A stretch of DNA of 64,000 nt from Lactuca virosa (Eukaryota > Streptophyta > Magnoliopsida > Asterales > Asteraceae), in assembly GCA_928212115.1 (NCBI GenBank), contig CAKMRJ010000001.1:188606375-188670374 (forward strand), given 5' to 3'. The notes beneath the pieces are model-generated. The model saw only the letters and a list, made by a program, of their open reading frames with translations. It ran no database searches and was not told the origin of the DNA. Below, piece by piece: positions 34,382 through 46,980 of this stretch (its first letter is position 1; each line of letters opens with the position of its first letter). The position numbers were made by a program, and so were the translations under genes.

Positions 34382-36837
34382 TGTCAAACCCCCGAACCAG
34401 ACGGCGGAAACGTCCGGGGGCTTGGGTGACTTCATCTTGTAATATATCACAATGTATATAATTGAAACAAGACAACACCATCATCATACATATCAAAATA
34501 CAACCATCATTGTTTACATCAAGTACAGTATCATAAATTACATGCCAAAATATTCAATGTATGATGGAAACAAAATATGACAAATTCCACATGTTCTTGT
34601 TGACCTTTCCGCTTAACGAATCCCTGAGAATACAAGTTATTTTCAAAATGTCAACATATATAATGTTGGTGAGTTCATAAGCATGTTTGAATGAAAAGTT
34701 TTGTATTGTTCGTACAACGCCAGAAAATCCGATACTTTCTGAAAAATGGTTTGAAAGCGATGTGTCAAAATCAAGTACTAATGCTTGTGTGTTTTCTATT
34801 TTTGGAATGTATATTAAAATGTAATCCGAAAAAGATCATGTATTTTCTGTTGTAAGTAGAAGGTATTGTTTAACTGTATGTTTCCCCAGAAAATCCGATA
34901 TTTTCTGTTTATAGAAGTGTCGTGGTCTCAAACCCTAAGACCGAATATTTATGTTTGTATGTTTTCGTATCAACAAGATTTTATATGTATTCCGTAAAAT
35001 TATGATGGAGTTAATCTCTATGTGAGTCGTTACAACCATACTTGATAATGACTAATTCGCTTGTCATGGCGTTTTCAGGTGCCAGTTTGTTGAAGGTAAG
35101 GTTTGTCACCCTAGACTGGCCTAGTCTAACTGTAGCGAACAACTCAGGTGTGGGGTGTCACCCCGTATAGATCTATACACAAACTCTCGCTCTCCCTCCA
35201 GGAGACTCTGGTTATAACTACAAGCTACGATTGTACACTCGAGAGGTGTCAACCGACATGTCTCACTAGATCATTAACTGAGTTTACGCGAATATTGTAT
35301 TACGTTGTGAATAATGTTTCCGTGTACGTTTAATGTTTGCAAAGCCTAACAAGTATGTATGTGAATGTACGAGGCCCAAAAAGACATGAAAAATGACCAC
35401 TAAGGCCCACTAAACACGTAAGTTATTTCCAGGCCCAATAAGCATGTAAATGGACCGCTAAGGCCCAATAAACATGAAATGTAAGTATTAGACCCAAATA
35501 AACATGTAATCGATGTATTAAGTTCGTTTATTATTACATTGTTTGTTTTAGCTCGATTGTTTTCCAAAATTACATAAAAATCCCACTTTTTGTAATGATG
35601 ACATTTTTGGCCCATTAAGTCAAAAATTTACAAATTAGACACATTTTTGATAAAGTTGACACTTTAGGTCCCTTAAGACCAAAAGTTTACATTTATGGGC
35701 TTTTTTCCAATAAAATGACATTTTTAGCCCACTTTTGTTAAATATAACATTTTCGGCCCAATATCATGAAAATTGACATTTTCGGCCCAATTTAATAAAA
35801 GTTTACATTTTCAGCCCAATTTAATAAAATTGGTATTTTCAGCCCTTTTTAACCGAAAAACAACATCTTTGGCTCAAATTTGTTTATAATGACAATTTAA
35901 TCCACAAAAGTCATAATTCTTCCAATTTTGGCCCAATAAAACCGTGAAGGCCCAATTTAAGCCCATTTTGTGAAAAATTTACTCTTTGGGCCTTTTTAAA
36001 ACCATGAATGTCATAAAGACCCATTTTTATATAAAAATGCCTCTTTGGTCCTTGAAAAACCGTAAGTATCATAAAAGCTTCATATTTTTGTTTATTTGTC
36101 AAAAATGGTCCCTTATCAAGATTTTGTTTAGTTTTTCAACATTCTTAACATGTTTAACACCTTCATCTTTATGGTAAGTTGCATAAAGTGTTGTAGTTAC
36201 AAATATTGTCAAGTTTTGATAGAGTTTTCGAGATTTATGAAGTTTCTTCACATAATCACAACATATAACTTAGAAAACACACATAAACATGCACAAATAC
36301 ATAGATCTATCACATAAGCAACTTGTATTCTCCCCCAAAACATAGTAAAACCGAAAACAAGGGGGTATGAACTCACATTGAGGTTTGGATCGGTTTTTGG
36401 AAGGAAATTGGAGATGTTTTCGGCCTAAAGTGCTTCCTTGGAAGAAGTTTTCGAACCTAGATGATTCTAGGAAGTTAGAACATGAAAGGAAGCTATTGTA
36501 AGAAAGAGTTCTTAGCATTAAAATGGAAGGTAACAACTTGTTTAAGATGATAACTTACCAAGAGGTTGAAACCTTGATGAAAACTCTTGAAATACACACA
36601 CACACAAACTCACGAAATTTTGAGGAGGAAAGGGGAGTTCTTGAAAGCTCTAGAGAGAATTCTTGGGTGAGTTTGAAAGTAAAAGTGATGGTGGTGAGGT
36701 GGGGGTTTCGGCCGAGACTAGAAGAAGAGGGAGGGCAAGGTGGTTTTTGTATGGGGGGGGGGGGTTCTAGATTAGGTGCATGGATATATGCTAAATAATA
36801 CATTGATACTTTGATGGTTATTAGTGAGGTGTCAACA
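34382..36837 (-). repeat. Gypsy-type LTR-like block, minus orientation
   Basis: The left end, TGTCAAACCCCCGAACC then GACGGCGGAAACGTCCGG, matches the LTR termini at 51653 and 60115. A further block at 35104-35223 (with the palindrome GTATAGATCTATAC) and the phrase around TATTCTCCCCCAAAA (36330) also recur there. In opposite orientation it aligns with about 49880-51500. The right limit (GGTGTCAACA at 36837) is a guess. No coding; GGCCCA-type runs are frequent at 35340-36000. Confidence 0.6.
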
Positions 36838-38910
36838 CACTAATCACTATCTTATCTTTTCCTTTTTTTTATATATTTATATGGGCCGAGATTTTGGAGA
36901 AAGGAAAAGAAAGAAGAAACGTTTTGGGCCTTACTTGCTTGGTTTCGATATTATGAGGTCCAAGTGGATGGTTCTCGGCCCATTGGGCCCTTATGAGGGT
37001 TCACGGCCCAATGAAGCCTAAGAAGATAGTTTACGGCCCATTAGGGTCTTGGACCCTATTTAAGCTCCTTATCTCATAACCTAACCCTAATATCTTCAAC
37101 CTCCACCCTCTAAACCCTAGAAATCGACCCTTAGCCCTCATTTGAGTATTTTGGAGCTTGGATGGCCATTAGAGGAGTATTTTGGTGTTTTTGAAGAAGA
37201 AGGTGTTTAGAGAAGAAGTAAGAGATTGAAGAGAGCTTGTAGATCCAGAGGTTTTACGTCATTTCCAGCCTATTGAAGGTATAAACTTCTCATCTTGGTG
37301 CTTCTACATCATAGATCTAGGTTCTCTTGCATATTGTCTCTTTTTGGTTTCAAGAATGGATTTTTATGGTGCAAATCCGTTTATGGACTTAGGGTTTCCA
37401 CCCATGAAGCAATTTGAGTCCCTTGAGCAGTAAAATTGCAATCTTTAAGGCCCATTTGCATCCATGCACGAGATCTAGCCATTTCCATGAAGATAGTTGC
37501 TATTTTCCAAGTTTGATCTCATTTGGTGGGGTGCAAGCCAGCAAGTGATCAACTTTATGGGTTAAGAAGGATTATTGGACTCATTTCTGTAGTTTGGAAG
37601 TTGTGTCTTAAGGGATTAAGCAGTTTTGAAGAAAATGGCTTATCAGGGGAGTACGTTGGGCGTACACGCCAATACGCGCAGCGTACAAGCCATGCAAGCG
37701 GTACGCGCAGCGTATAGAAGAGTACGCTCAGCGTACACTCAAGCTGTGGACTTTGCGTTATGGGGCCTCGGTTTGGGCCAGGCCTTGAGCTTAGCAGATG
37801 TTGGGTCGCGATGGGCCACCAGGAGTCGGTTAAGGGCCCAAAGACTAGTTTGGGCTTGGGAGGAAAGCCCACTTGAGGAGTTGGGCCCAATTTAGAAAAT
37901 TGGGCCATTTGGGGATTTAATGGGCCTTAGTGAGTTTAGAAGGACTAGAAAGGATTGGGTCTAGGTCATGGCCCAAATTAGATCAGAGGGGTAAAATAGT
38001 CATTTTACCCATAGAAGAATCTTTAGTTTTTGACTAAGTGTTTATTTGGTCATGATAGCTGGGAGTAGTGGAGCAGCAGACAAAGTTACATTCGCACAAG
38101 TGTTCAGCAGCCAGGCTGAGAGGTGAGTTTTCCTCCAGTAGGAACGGGTCTAAGGCACCAATGTCGGCCCGTTTATGTAGTGACAGTATGTCGAGGTTAT
38201 CCCGATGCAGTTTATATGTTTCCGGACTTCGGTCCAATGCCGGGGCGGTCCCGAGAAGTAGCTATGTATGCCTGATGTCTTTGTGATTCAAAAATGTTTT
38301 ATGTTATGTGTTATGTGTTCCGGGCTTCGGTCCGATGCAGGGGCAAGCCCGATGTATGCTAGTTTATATGTTATATGTTATATGTTTCGGGCCTTGGTCC
38401 GATGTCGGGGCAAGCCCGATGCAGATTATGCGATTATGATATGTGTTTATGATATATGTTATGATGTGTATGTGACGGGGTAAGCCTGATGCTGGGGCAA
38501 GCCCGGTGTCGGGGTGATCCCGATGCCCGATGCGGTCGGATGCCGGGGTGAGCCCGATGTCGGGTAAGCCGATGTCGGGATTCGTCCCGATGCAGTTGGG
38601 AGTAGTCCCAGAGTTATGCTTTTGTTATATGTTATGTGTATGGTATGTGGTAGTTTGGGGGATCTCACTAAGCTTCGTGCTTATAATTTTCAGTTTTGGT
38701 TTCAGGTGCTTAAGTTTTCAAAAGAGGAGCTCGGGAAGATTGCAGTGCACACACCATTTGTTCAGCCTTGGATGTTTATACTCTGATATATTTAACATAT
38801 CTTATTATGTTCTTGAGATATACGATTTATGATTTTATATGTTGAAAGATAATTATGGTTTATGAATGATTTAAAGCGAAATTTTTGGACCGTGTTTTTG
38901 GGATGTTACA
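36838..38910 (+). repeat. Gypsy-type LTR-like block, plus orientation
   Basis: A plant-type core promoter CCTATTTAAGCTCC (about 37055) is followed by a leader rich in CTAACCCTAA and ACCCTAGAAATCG. The right end is TTTTGGGATGTTACA. It contains palindromic GTACGC/GCGTAC units (37655-37735) and a CCGATG/GGGGCAAGCCCGATG array (38210-38600). No coding domain. Whether it forms one LTR with the previous block is not decidable by eye. Confidence 0.5.
38210..38600. repeat. Degenerate tandem array of CCGATGxxGGGGxAAGCCCGATG units
   Basis: Repeated GCCGGGGCAAGCCCGATG and CGGGCTTCGGTCCGATG phrases alternate with TTATATGTT spacers, at least eight times. It lies near the right end of the LTR-like block. 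Confidence 0.85.
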
Positions 38911-38989
38911 AAATTAAGCACTAATTAACAAAACAAACAATACCAAGTGTTTACATATTCAATTGTTCCAAAATACTTATCAATTGTCC

Positions 38990-39127
38990 TCAGGTAGGTG
39001 GATTATCTGGGGGAGCATGGGGTTTATTTCCAAACATATTCATCATCCTCATAACCATTTCCATTTGTTCTTTCATTTGTTGTTGTTGTTTTTCCATGGT
39101 AGAAACTTGGGCATGTAACCTATCAAC
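38990..39127 (-). pseudogene. C-terminal exon of a plant transposase-like protein (En/Spm type?)
   Basis: A 45-codon minus exon preceded by a possible TTAG acceptor. It is Gln/Met-rich, STMEKQQQQMKEQMEMV then MRMMNMFGNKPHAPPDNPP, and ends in TGA. This glutamine/methionine coiled tail resembles the C-terminus of plant Ptta/En/Spm (Transposase_24) proteins. The rest of the gene is not present. Confidence 0.45.
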
Positions 39128-39899
39128 CTAACAAAATGGTAACACAATTCAATACTTAAAGCAATATACTTAACTTTTAACCATAATAGCAACGTACTTA
39201 TGTTTATCTCTATATATATTAAAGCAGAAACCTAATTACATCACCTAAAACAATCTGTTCCCTTCAATGTTTTTCATTGATTATTTTAAACATTGGATCA
39301 TCAATTTCTCTGATGTCATCATAACAAAAGGGAACTACAAATACGCCTTTGTTACCGTCTAAAACCATTTTTCCTCCAAAATAGGGATTGCTCTCTTCCT
39401 CTTTCTCTCTCTGATGAAGGTAATATCAAGAGTCGATGATTTCTCTAATTTCCATCCATGTTCTTCCTCCTCAAGAGCCGATGATCTCTCCAATTTCTAT
39501 CCATGTTCTTCTCCATCAATGCATCTCCTGCATCGTGTTTGTCACCAACAACTTGAAATTGAGATTCACTACCAAAGATTATTCCCATTTCGCTTTTCTT
39601 CTTCTCAAGGTATTTGAATTTTTATGAATCTGCAACTGGTTTTCCATTTTGATTATTTTAACGGGAATTTTGATTTGAATCACTCTTATTTGGGTTTTAG
39701 GTTTATATTATGTGTATCCGATTTATGTTTCTATCTATGGTTTTTTAGTAATCAAATCGAAATGGTATTGATACATTCTGGATTTGACTGCGATTAACGA
39801 AATCAAACAGGCTGTTGGATGTGAAGCAAGGTGTAAACAAAGATGGGAAGACAGTCCTCTTGGGTTAAAATTCTTAAAAAAGTACCATTTCGATTGACC

Positions 39900-40608
39900 A
39901 AGTCTATTATTGTCAATTTGTTTTTAAGTTTAAATAACAACTATGTTGACCAATTCTATTATTGTCAATTTGTTTTAAGTTTAAAGGTAATCTCCTTAAT
40001 ATTTGGCTTAAGCCACTGAGTTTGTTATTCCACAAATAAGATTTTATAACAATAATTTTTTTTATTGTTCGTAACAAACTATGTTGACCAAGTCTATTTT
40101 TTTCAATTTGTTTTAAGCTTAAATAACAAACTATGTTGACCAAGTCTATTATTCTCAATTTGTTTTAAGTTTAAAGGTAATTTCCTTATAACCAATGGTA
40201 TAATTGTCTAACACGAGCACATACTTTACAAATTTTAATTTCTTTCATGAATCTTATATTCTTATTTATGCATATTATCATTCCAGTTATACCGTCAATC
40301 ATAAACACTTTCCAAAATAACTATATGTATATTTATCATGTTTCAATATATAGAATCGAAACATTTATGATTAAATCGTTTAATAAGGAAATATTATCTT
40401 TAAATCTTTTCAAATTCATGTACCTTTATCAATTTCAAATCCGATCATTTAATTATATCTTATTAATTATGGATGTAAATCATATATTTTTTTATAACTA
40501 TTTCAACTTAATATAATATCAGGACTCGTGTTTTCCAATTATACACTTTTCCTTATTTTGTTATGATATATAGATATAGATATCTTATAAAATCATTGTT
40601 TATCATTC
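39900..40608. repeat. Internal Helitron duplication, copy I
   Basis: It begins with units built on AACAAACTATGTTGACCAAG and TTATTGTCAATTTGTTTTAAG (about 52 bp each). It continues GGCTTAAGCCACTGAG, AACACGAGCACATACT and GATATAGATATCTTATAAAA. Copy II is at 41440-42200 in the same orientation and is nearly collinear. Confidence 0.88.
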
Positions 40609-41439
40609 TATATATCCTTAGTAACCCTATATAATATTACGTATCATACAAAACACGAAAAAAAAATTCTTCAACCTCTCAATCACGAAAAAAAAAATTG
40701 TTTCTTCAACCTCTCTTTACACTTGTTGTTGCCTACTTTCATCATCCATCATCCATTTCATTATCCTCTGCAATGTTTGTTTTTATTCTTATATTATGAA
40801 TCATGTATGGAATGATGTTTTGAATATGTTTATCATGTATGTAAACTGGTTTATTTTATCCTTTATTTTGGGTTAAAATATTTAATAATTGTAACTCTTC
40901 TTAATTCACCTACTGTCATAGAACTTCCTTTGCCGAATGCTATTTGATTTCCGTCTTTATTGAATTGAAAACTGTTTTTTTGGTGAAGGTGCGGTTTACA
41001 CTTTTTCCTTCATTAAAACAACAATCATGACATCAACAATCGTTGTCAAGGTGCATAAAACCAACATGTTGGAATATATCGATGTATTAGGCAACAATGT
41101 TTACAAATAATATGGACCATTTATGTTACAATCTCCTAAATGACCATGTATTCAATAAAGGTTGCCACATGGATCCTAATACAATTACACTTTCAATATT
41201 GTCCCATATTATCATTAATAACAATTATATTTCAACTATTTTTTAAAAGTATATACACATTATATCATCCTGCTTTGCAAATCTGCAATAGGATCCCAAT
41301 ATTTGACTTTACCGATTAGACTTTGGCCAAAAAGTTACTTCTTCATCCCTTAATCTTTGGCTTAAGCCACTGAGTTTGTTATTCCACAAACAAGATTTTA
41401 TAACAATAATTTTTTAATTGTTCGTAACAAACTATGTTG

Positions 41440-42200
41440 ACCAAGTTTATTATTGTCAATTTGTTTTAAGTTTAAATAACAAACTATGTTGACCAAGTTT
41501 ATTATTGTCAATTTGTTTTAAGTTTAAATAACAAACTATGTTGACCAAGTTTATTATTGTCAATTTATTTTAAGTTTAAAGGTAATCTCATTAATATTTG
41601 GCTTAAGCCACTGAGTTTGTTATTCCACAAACAATATTTTATAACAATAATTTTTTTTATTGTTCGTAACAAACTATGTTGACCAAGTCTATTATTGTCA
41701 ATTTGTTTTAAACTTAAATAACAAACTATGTTGACCAAGTCTATTATTGTCAATTTGTTTTAAGTTTAAAGGTAATTTCCTTATGTCCAAGGGTATAATT
41801 GTCAACACGAGCACATACTCTACAAATTTTAATTTCTTTCATGAATCTTATATTCTTATTTATGCAGATTATCATTCCAATTATACCGTCAATCGTAAAC
41901 ACTTTCCAAAATAATTATATGTATATTTATCATGTTTCAATACATAGAATCCAGACATTTATGATTAAATCGTTTAATAAGGAAATATTATCTTTAAATC
42001 TTTTCAAATTCATGTACCCTTATCAATTTCAAATCCCGTCATTTAATTATATCTTATTAATTATGGATGTAAATCATATATTTTTAATAACTATTTTAAC
42101 TTAATATAATATCAGGACTCATGTTTTCCTATTATACCCTTTTCCATATTTTGTTATGATAGATAGATATAGATATCTTATAAAATCACTGTTTACCATT
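41440..42200. repeat. Internal Helitron duplication, copy II
   Basis: Collinear with 39900-40608, with additional tandem units at 41430-41560. It ends at TTTACCATTCCAG, where the helicase exon begins, so copy II acts as the intron upstream of that exon. A third, shorter piece lies at 41350-41440. Confidence 0.88.
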
Positions 42201-42202
42201 CC

Positions 42203-42955
42203 AGAAGATGTCATCGTTCCCTCTACGTGTGACCATATTCATTCAATTGTATCCTGCATTTATTCATCCTTTCAGAACCATCTTGATGATCCATCGTATT
42301 TTCAAGATAAAGCTATTTTGGTCCCTACTAATGAAGAAGTTGATGCTATCAACGACTACATGTTAGAATTGATGAAAGATGAAGGGAAAACATATCTGAG
42401 TTTAGATTCATTATGTGAGACCGATGCAGAAGATTCTTTTGAGGAATCAGTATACTCTCTTGATGTGTTGAATGCTTTTAAGGCCTCCGGAATTCCCAAC
42501 CTTAAACTTATACTAAAAAAGGTGTTCCGGTCATGTTGCTTCGTAATACAGACCAAACCAGAGGATTATGCAATGGTACTAGATTACAAATCGTAAGGCT
42601 TTGGAAGACACGTCATTGAAGCACAAATCATATATGGTATATTTTTCAACGAGACTACTTATATACCTCGCATTAAGTTGACCCATCCGATAAAAAAATT
42701 TCATTCCGTTTTCAGCCTAGGCAATTCCCAATAGCAGTTTGTTTCGCTATGACCATTAACAAAAGTTAAGGACAATCATTATCAAATGTTCGATTATACT
42801 TGCGTAGACCTGTCTTCACCCATGGTCAGTTATATGTAGTTGTTTCTCGTGTAACAAGCAAAAAAGGTTTGAAGGTACTCATATGTGACGAGGAATGTCG
42901 TTCAACTAATAAAACAAAAAACATTGTGTCCAAAGAGGTCCTGCAACGTTTATAG
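42203..42955 (+). pseudogene. Pif1-like Helitron helicase, C-terminal part, broken
   Basis: A CCAG acceptor at 42203 precedes an open stretch with YFQDKAILVPTNEEVDAIND and later DVLNAFKASGIPNLKL. A frame change near 42515 leads to GVPVMLLRNTDQTRGLCNGT, a conserved helicase C-terminal signature. RQFPIAVCFAMTINKS follows, with an in-frame stop right after the Ser. QSLSNVRLYLRRPVFTHGQL and YVVVSRVTSKKGLKVL follow, then a TAG at 42953-42955. The Walker motifs and Rep part are absent. When intact the protein unwinds DNA for rolling-circle transposition. Confidence 0.9.
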
Positions 42956-43110
42956 ATATTTATCGATTTCAGTATTTCTTCTTCACATTTCAATAATAAC
43001 AATAGCCATAAACTTTCTTTTATAATTATTATGCAACATATATATAAATGTTTTTATATTTTTTTAATACATTCTCCCGCGTTTAACGCGAGTTATAATC
43101 TAGTTATCAA

Positions 43111-43877
43111 CTAGGCTACAACCCGTGGAAACCACGGGTAAAAAATTTATAAAATTTTATTCTGAGATATACATTTTGTTTTGACTTTTATATTTATTAT
43201 TTAAAATTAATATATTTATTTATTTGAATATCCGATATACGTTCTTATGTGAAAACATTTAATAAAATTATGATTTATAGAAAAGAATATAAATTTGAAT
43301 AGAATGTAAAAAATACAATCAATCATGCAAATAACATTGATATGCGAAAAAAATAAATAAAATAAAAATATAATAAAAATAAATAAAAACCACACTATAA
43401 AAAAGGTTTGAAATATTTATTCCTGACGATATCATGATAATTAGCAATTAAACAGATTGAAATCTCATTTAAAATAGATGATATTATGTTTAAAATGTTA
43501 TTCAAAATAAAAAATTTGTGTACTTTGTGATGCCGGTCCTGATTTAATGGAATTGCTATAAACAAGTTTGGTGGAGATAACAATTATTTCCGATTTTTAA
43601 TCATTTGATATGGCTTCAAATTATAGATTCCTTTTAAATGTATTTAATGGTTTCCGATTCAAGGCCTTTAAAACCGGAAATAAAAATATAGGAAATATGG
43701 TATTATCACTTACTAAATTATTTTGAATCGGATTTCTTTTGAAATGGCAGGATATAGGAAACAGAAATTCAAAACATTGAAGGGTAAATCCGGAATTTTA
43801 TATTGAGTTGAAAATGAAATATAGAAGTGTCGTGTGTACAAAATGACTCTTATTAAGATAGAAAGACGAAGAAGAGA
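43111..43877 (-). mobile_element. Non-autonomous Helitron, minus strand
   Basis: The minus-strand 3' end has a perfect hairpin CCCGTGG-TTT-CCACGGG (43122-43138), then TTGTAGC and CTAG (43111-43114), followed by T. The 5' end is placed at 43877, where the minus strand reads A then TCTCTTCTTCG, near TCTTTCTATCTTAATAAGAG, similar to the starts at 39207 and 44045. No coding inside. Confidence 0.65.
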
Positions 43878-44044
43878 TTGGTTTTGTTTTGTTTTGGTTA
43901 GTTTTTCCTTTGGATCGAGTAAACATGCATTGATTATGTTTTGAATATTTTTCTTTGTGTTGCATCATCCATGATTGTTTGCAAAAAATTTCCTTAAATA
44001 AATAGTAAAATAAAAAAGGACTCGACTTTTAAAATATTATTCAA

Positions 44045-46513
44045 TCTCCTATACTAATAAAACAGTACAAAAACGCCACGTGGCAATCTCTCAACCTCCC
44101 AGCTATTTTTCCCCCTCAAATGTGTAAGTGAATTTCCAAAATTACCCATTTGGTCAATTCAACTCACAGGGGAGAAAAATCAGGAAGAAATCAGGGCGTG
44201 AGAAAAATCAGGAAGAAATCAGGGCGTGTCGGTTCACCTTCTCTCCAGCTCTACTTTTCTTTCCTTTCGTTATAGGCATGTAATCCGACTAAATCAGGAA
44301 TCCAAATATAGAAAAGATGATATTATCCCAATAAATCAGAAATTAATCATCTACCGATTTGAAGTTGATGTATTTTAGGCAATAAATTAGCAAATTAATC
44401 GTCTACCGATTTGAATCTTGATTGGAGAATTAAAAACGATGGCTTGCATTGAATTACACCAAAATCGCCGAATCGTCTCCATCGACGATCCCATCCACTA
44501 CTGAAACAGGGTCTAGATGAAGGACATAATGGAGTTTTTTATTAGGATGAAGACCGTAAGCATCACATAAGTAAATACGATCGATTTTTATTTTTTAAGA
44601 TAGAACTATTGTTTATTTGGATAAATTTTCGTAACATTCTTCATTGATCGGAAACGTCTGGATTTGGAAGTGTAGTAACTAGCTTCGAGGTTTGTTATTT
44701 ATCCCTTTGATTCTTATTACGTATTATCATTGTTCGTAATACTGATATGTCTATGTATCGATTATATATAAGTTATTGAATACTAAAATTTATAAATTGA
44801 CTACAAATATTTAATTTGATAAGTTATCGGTCATATTAATTGATATATGGATTTGTTTATCAGGTATATAATTAATCACTCCTGTGGTGAAGGGGCAGGA
44901 GATTGTAGTCGTAATTTCAAGATTTCAATAAAAACGTTTGATTTGTCTCTAAAGGCAAACGTGATGGGGAAGACAAAAATAGAGGCTCGACAAGTGTTAC
45001 TTTTAGTTACAGGTAATGCTTACAAGGTGTTCGTGTAAATGCCTAACAGAAGAACCTAATTTTTATCTTTTTCCACTGCTAATAGTTCATATTAGTAGAG
45101 ATTTCATGTTCTCTTTCCATTTGTTGGTGATTTTGGATCGAATAGGGATGTTTGTATGTTGTAACTCTTCTTCAATCTTGACAGTTCTGTTAAACACCTT
45201 CTTCTTCACATATTTGGGTTCGTGTGTAAATGCTTTAACTGTTTTTTTTAACATTTAACATGTTTATTTCTTACTGTTTTTTCATCTTAGGGATTATATG
45301 AGTTTATTGGTGGGTCTACAATTGTTTAGGCATTTGCTTTGTTAAATGTGTAAGCTTTCATGTTACTTTTATGTTACAACAATCTGATTGTTGCATTAAG
45401 CTTATAAATTTGGTTATTTTATATATCATTGCTCTATAAAATTCCCAAAACAGATAAAATTTTGCATTTTATTCACATCGCATGACAATTATTTGAATAC
45501 ATGTCCCAGTGAGTATTGTTCTTGAATTGATATACAAATTTTTAGTTTATTTCATGAGTTGTTGCCGATTACTATTTGTAGATTTAATATAAGTAAGGGA
45601 AGTTCTAAAAAACTAAATGAAGGTTATAATGAGAAGAAAATGAAGCAGATACCCAGAAAAGAAAAGCAAAGAAACATGTTACCTTGTATTAACGTTTCTG
45701 TATGTCTCAAAATACAGATTTCATGCTTGTGAAATTGGGTATTGAGTTATTAAGAATGGTACATGAACTTATAGCTTTATCCATTTCACCAAATTACTAT
45801 TTAAAAAAAAATACTTAATTACGGTGGTTAGAATGCTTCCAATTATTTTTTTCTCTTATGGCATTCTATTTTAAAAAGTTTCTCAATTATAACATTGTGC
45901 TTTCATTTTTTTCTTATCAAGGCAATTTAACTTTGAAATATCTACCCACTGTAGCATTATAAATTAAATGATCTTTATGTGGACATTTTACCTTGAAAAC
46001 GTTACCTAACTCTACCCATGTACTTTTTTTAGAGAGTGTACCTTGATAAATCTCTACCCATTTATAGCATTGTGTAATCAGTTTTTTTTTCATTAGGACA
46101 TTATACTTTATGTTATTATTCATGTTTTGTATATTATAGTATCACACTTTCATTTTAACACTAATGATATTCGTTGATGTATTTTTTGTTCATTTTGGAT
46201 TATTACATGCTTCTAAAGTTAACAAATTATTGAAAGAAATTACATCTTTTAGAGGATTTCAAACATGGAGTGGAAAATTAAAAAAGGATTACTTTTTTAT
46301 AACATTCTACTTTATGAAAAACTATCATTTATAGCATATTACATTGTAAAATGGTCTTTGTGTTTGAAGATTTGGAACATCGATTGGAAAATAAATAAAT
46401 AAATATTCATATATTATATTCTATTTTCTGGAAACTGTAATTTATGTATTGAAAAATAAATAAAAAATATTTTTTAAATTTATCAACCGTGTAGTACACG
46501 GGTTATAACCTAG
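44045..46513 (+). mobile_element. Non-autonomous Helitron, plus strand, 2.47 kb
   Basis: The 5' end is TCTCCTATACTAATAAAAC preceded by A. The 3' end is the hairpin CCGTGT-AGT-ACACGG (46487-46501), then GTTATAAC and CTAG (46510-46513) followed by T. Short ORFs inside (44847-45258) have no recognisable domain. Confidence 0.78.
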
Positions 46514-46980
46514 TTAAACTTATAAATAAAACATGCTTTTAAACTAAACTAGGGAAGAACCCCGCTTTGCGGGGTCGGACTAGCCAAAAACATGGAAAAA
46601 ACAGGAAGATTACAAAATTACCCTCTCAGCAACGGATGCATTATGACATAATGAGTTACGAAAAAGTAGTAATAATTCTTATTTCACCCAAATAATAAAC
46701 AAATTTTATGATAAACAATACCTTGTGTAAAAATGAATACAAGACATTTTTTTTGGATTAAGTTGAAAAATAAAACCCATATATACAAAATTGATCAAGC
46801 CCACAGCCCATAAAATTATCAACCCGTCTTGATATGCAATCAGCACTCTGCAGATTAAAAGATACATGCAACATAACTTAGCCCAATCCATTTATGCACA
46901 TTATGACAGATTGAACTACTGATCATAAAGAAAGAAAACAGGTAATAAATTGCAATGATAAACCAAAAAGAAAAGATTAA

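Larger units (their letters stand above)
39207..43103 (+). mobile_element. Helitron with 3' helicase remnant
   Basis: The 5' end is TCTCTATATATATTAAAG preceded by A (39206). The 3' end is the hairpin CGCGTT-T-AACGCG (43078-43090), then AGTTATAAT and CTAG (43100-43103) followed by T, so insertion is between A and T as expected. It holds the C-terminal part of a Pif1-type helicase and a large internal duplication. The Rep domain is missing. That the two ends belong to one element is inferred. Confidence 0.7.

Noticed and set aside
38920..38924. CACTA transposon end next to the transposase-like exon
   Set aside because: CACTA occurs, but the following bases do not resemble known CACTA inverted repeats, the distance to the exon stop is too short, and no partner end or 3-bp TSD is evident.
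44847..45258. Possible captured gene in the 44045-46513 Helitron
   Set aside because: Two short ORFs with no recognisable motif and no convincing splice pattern.
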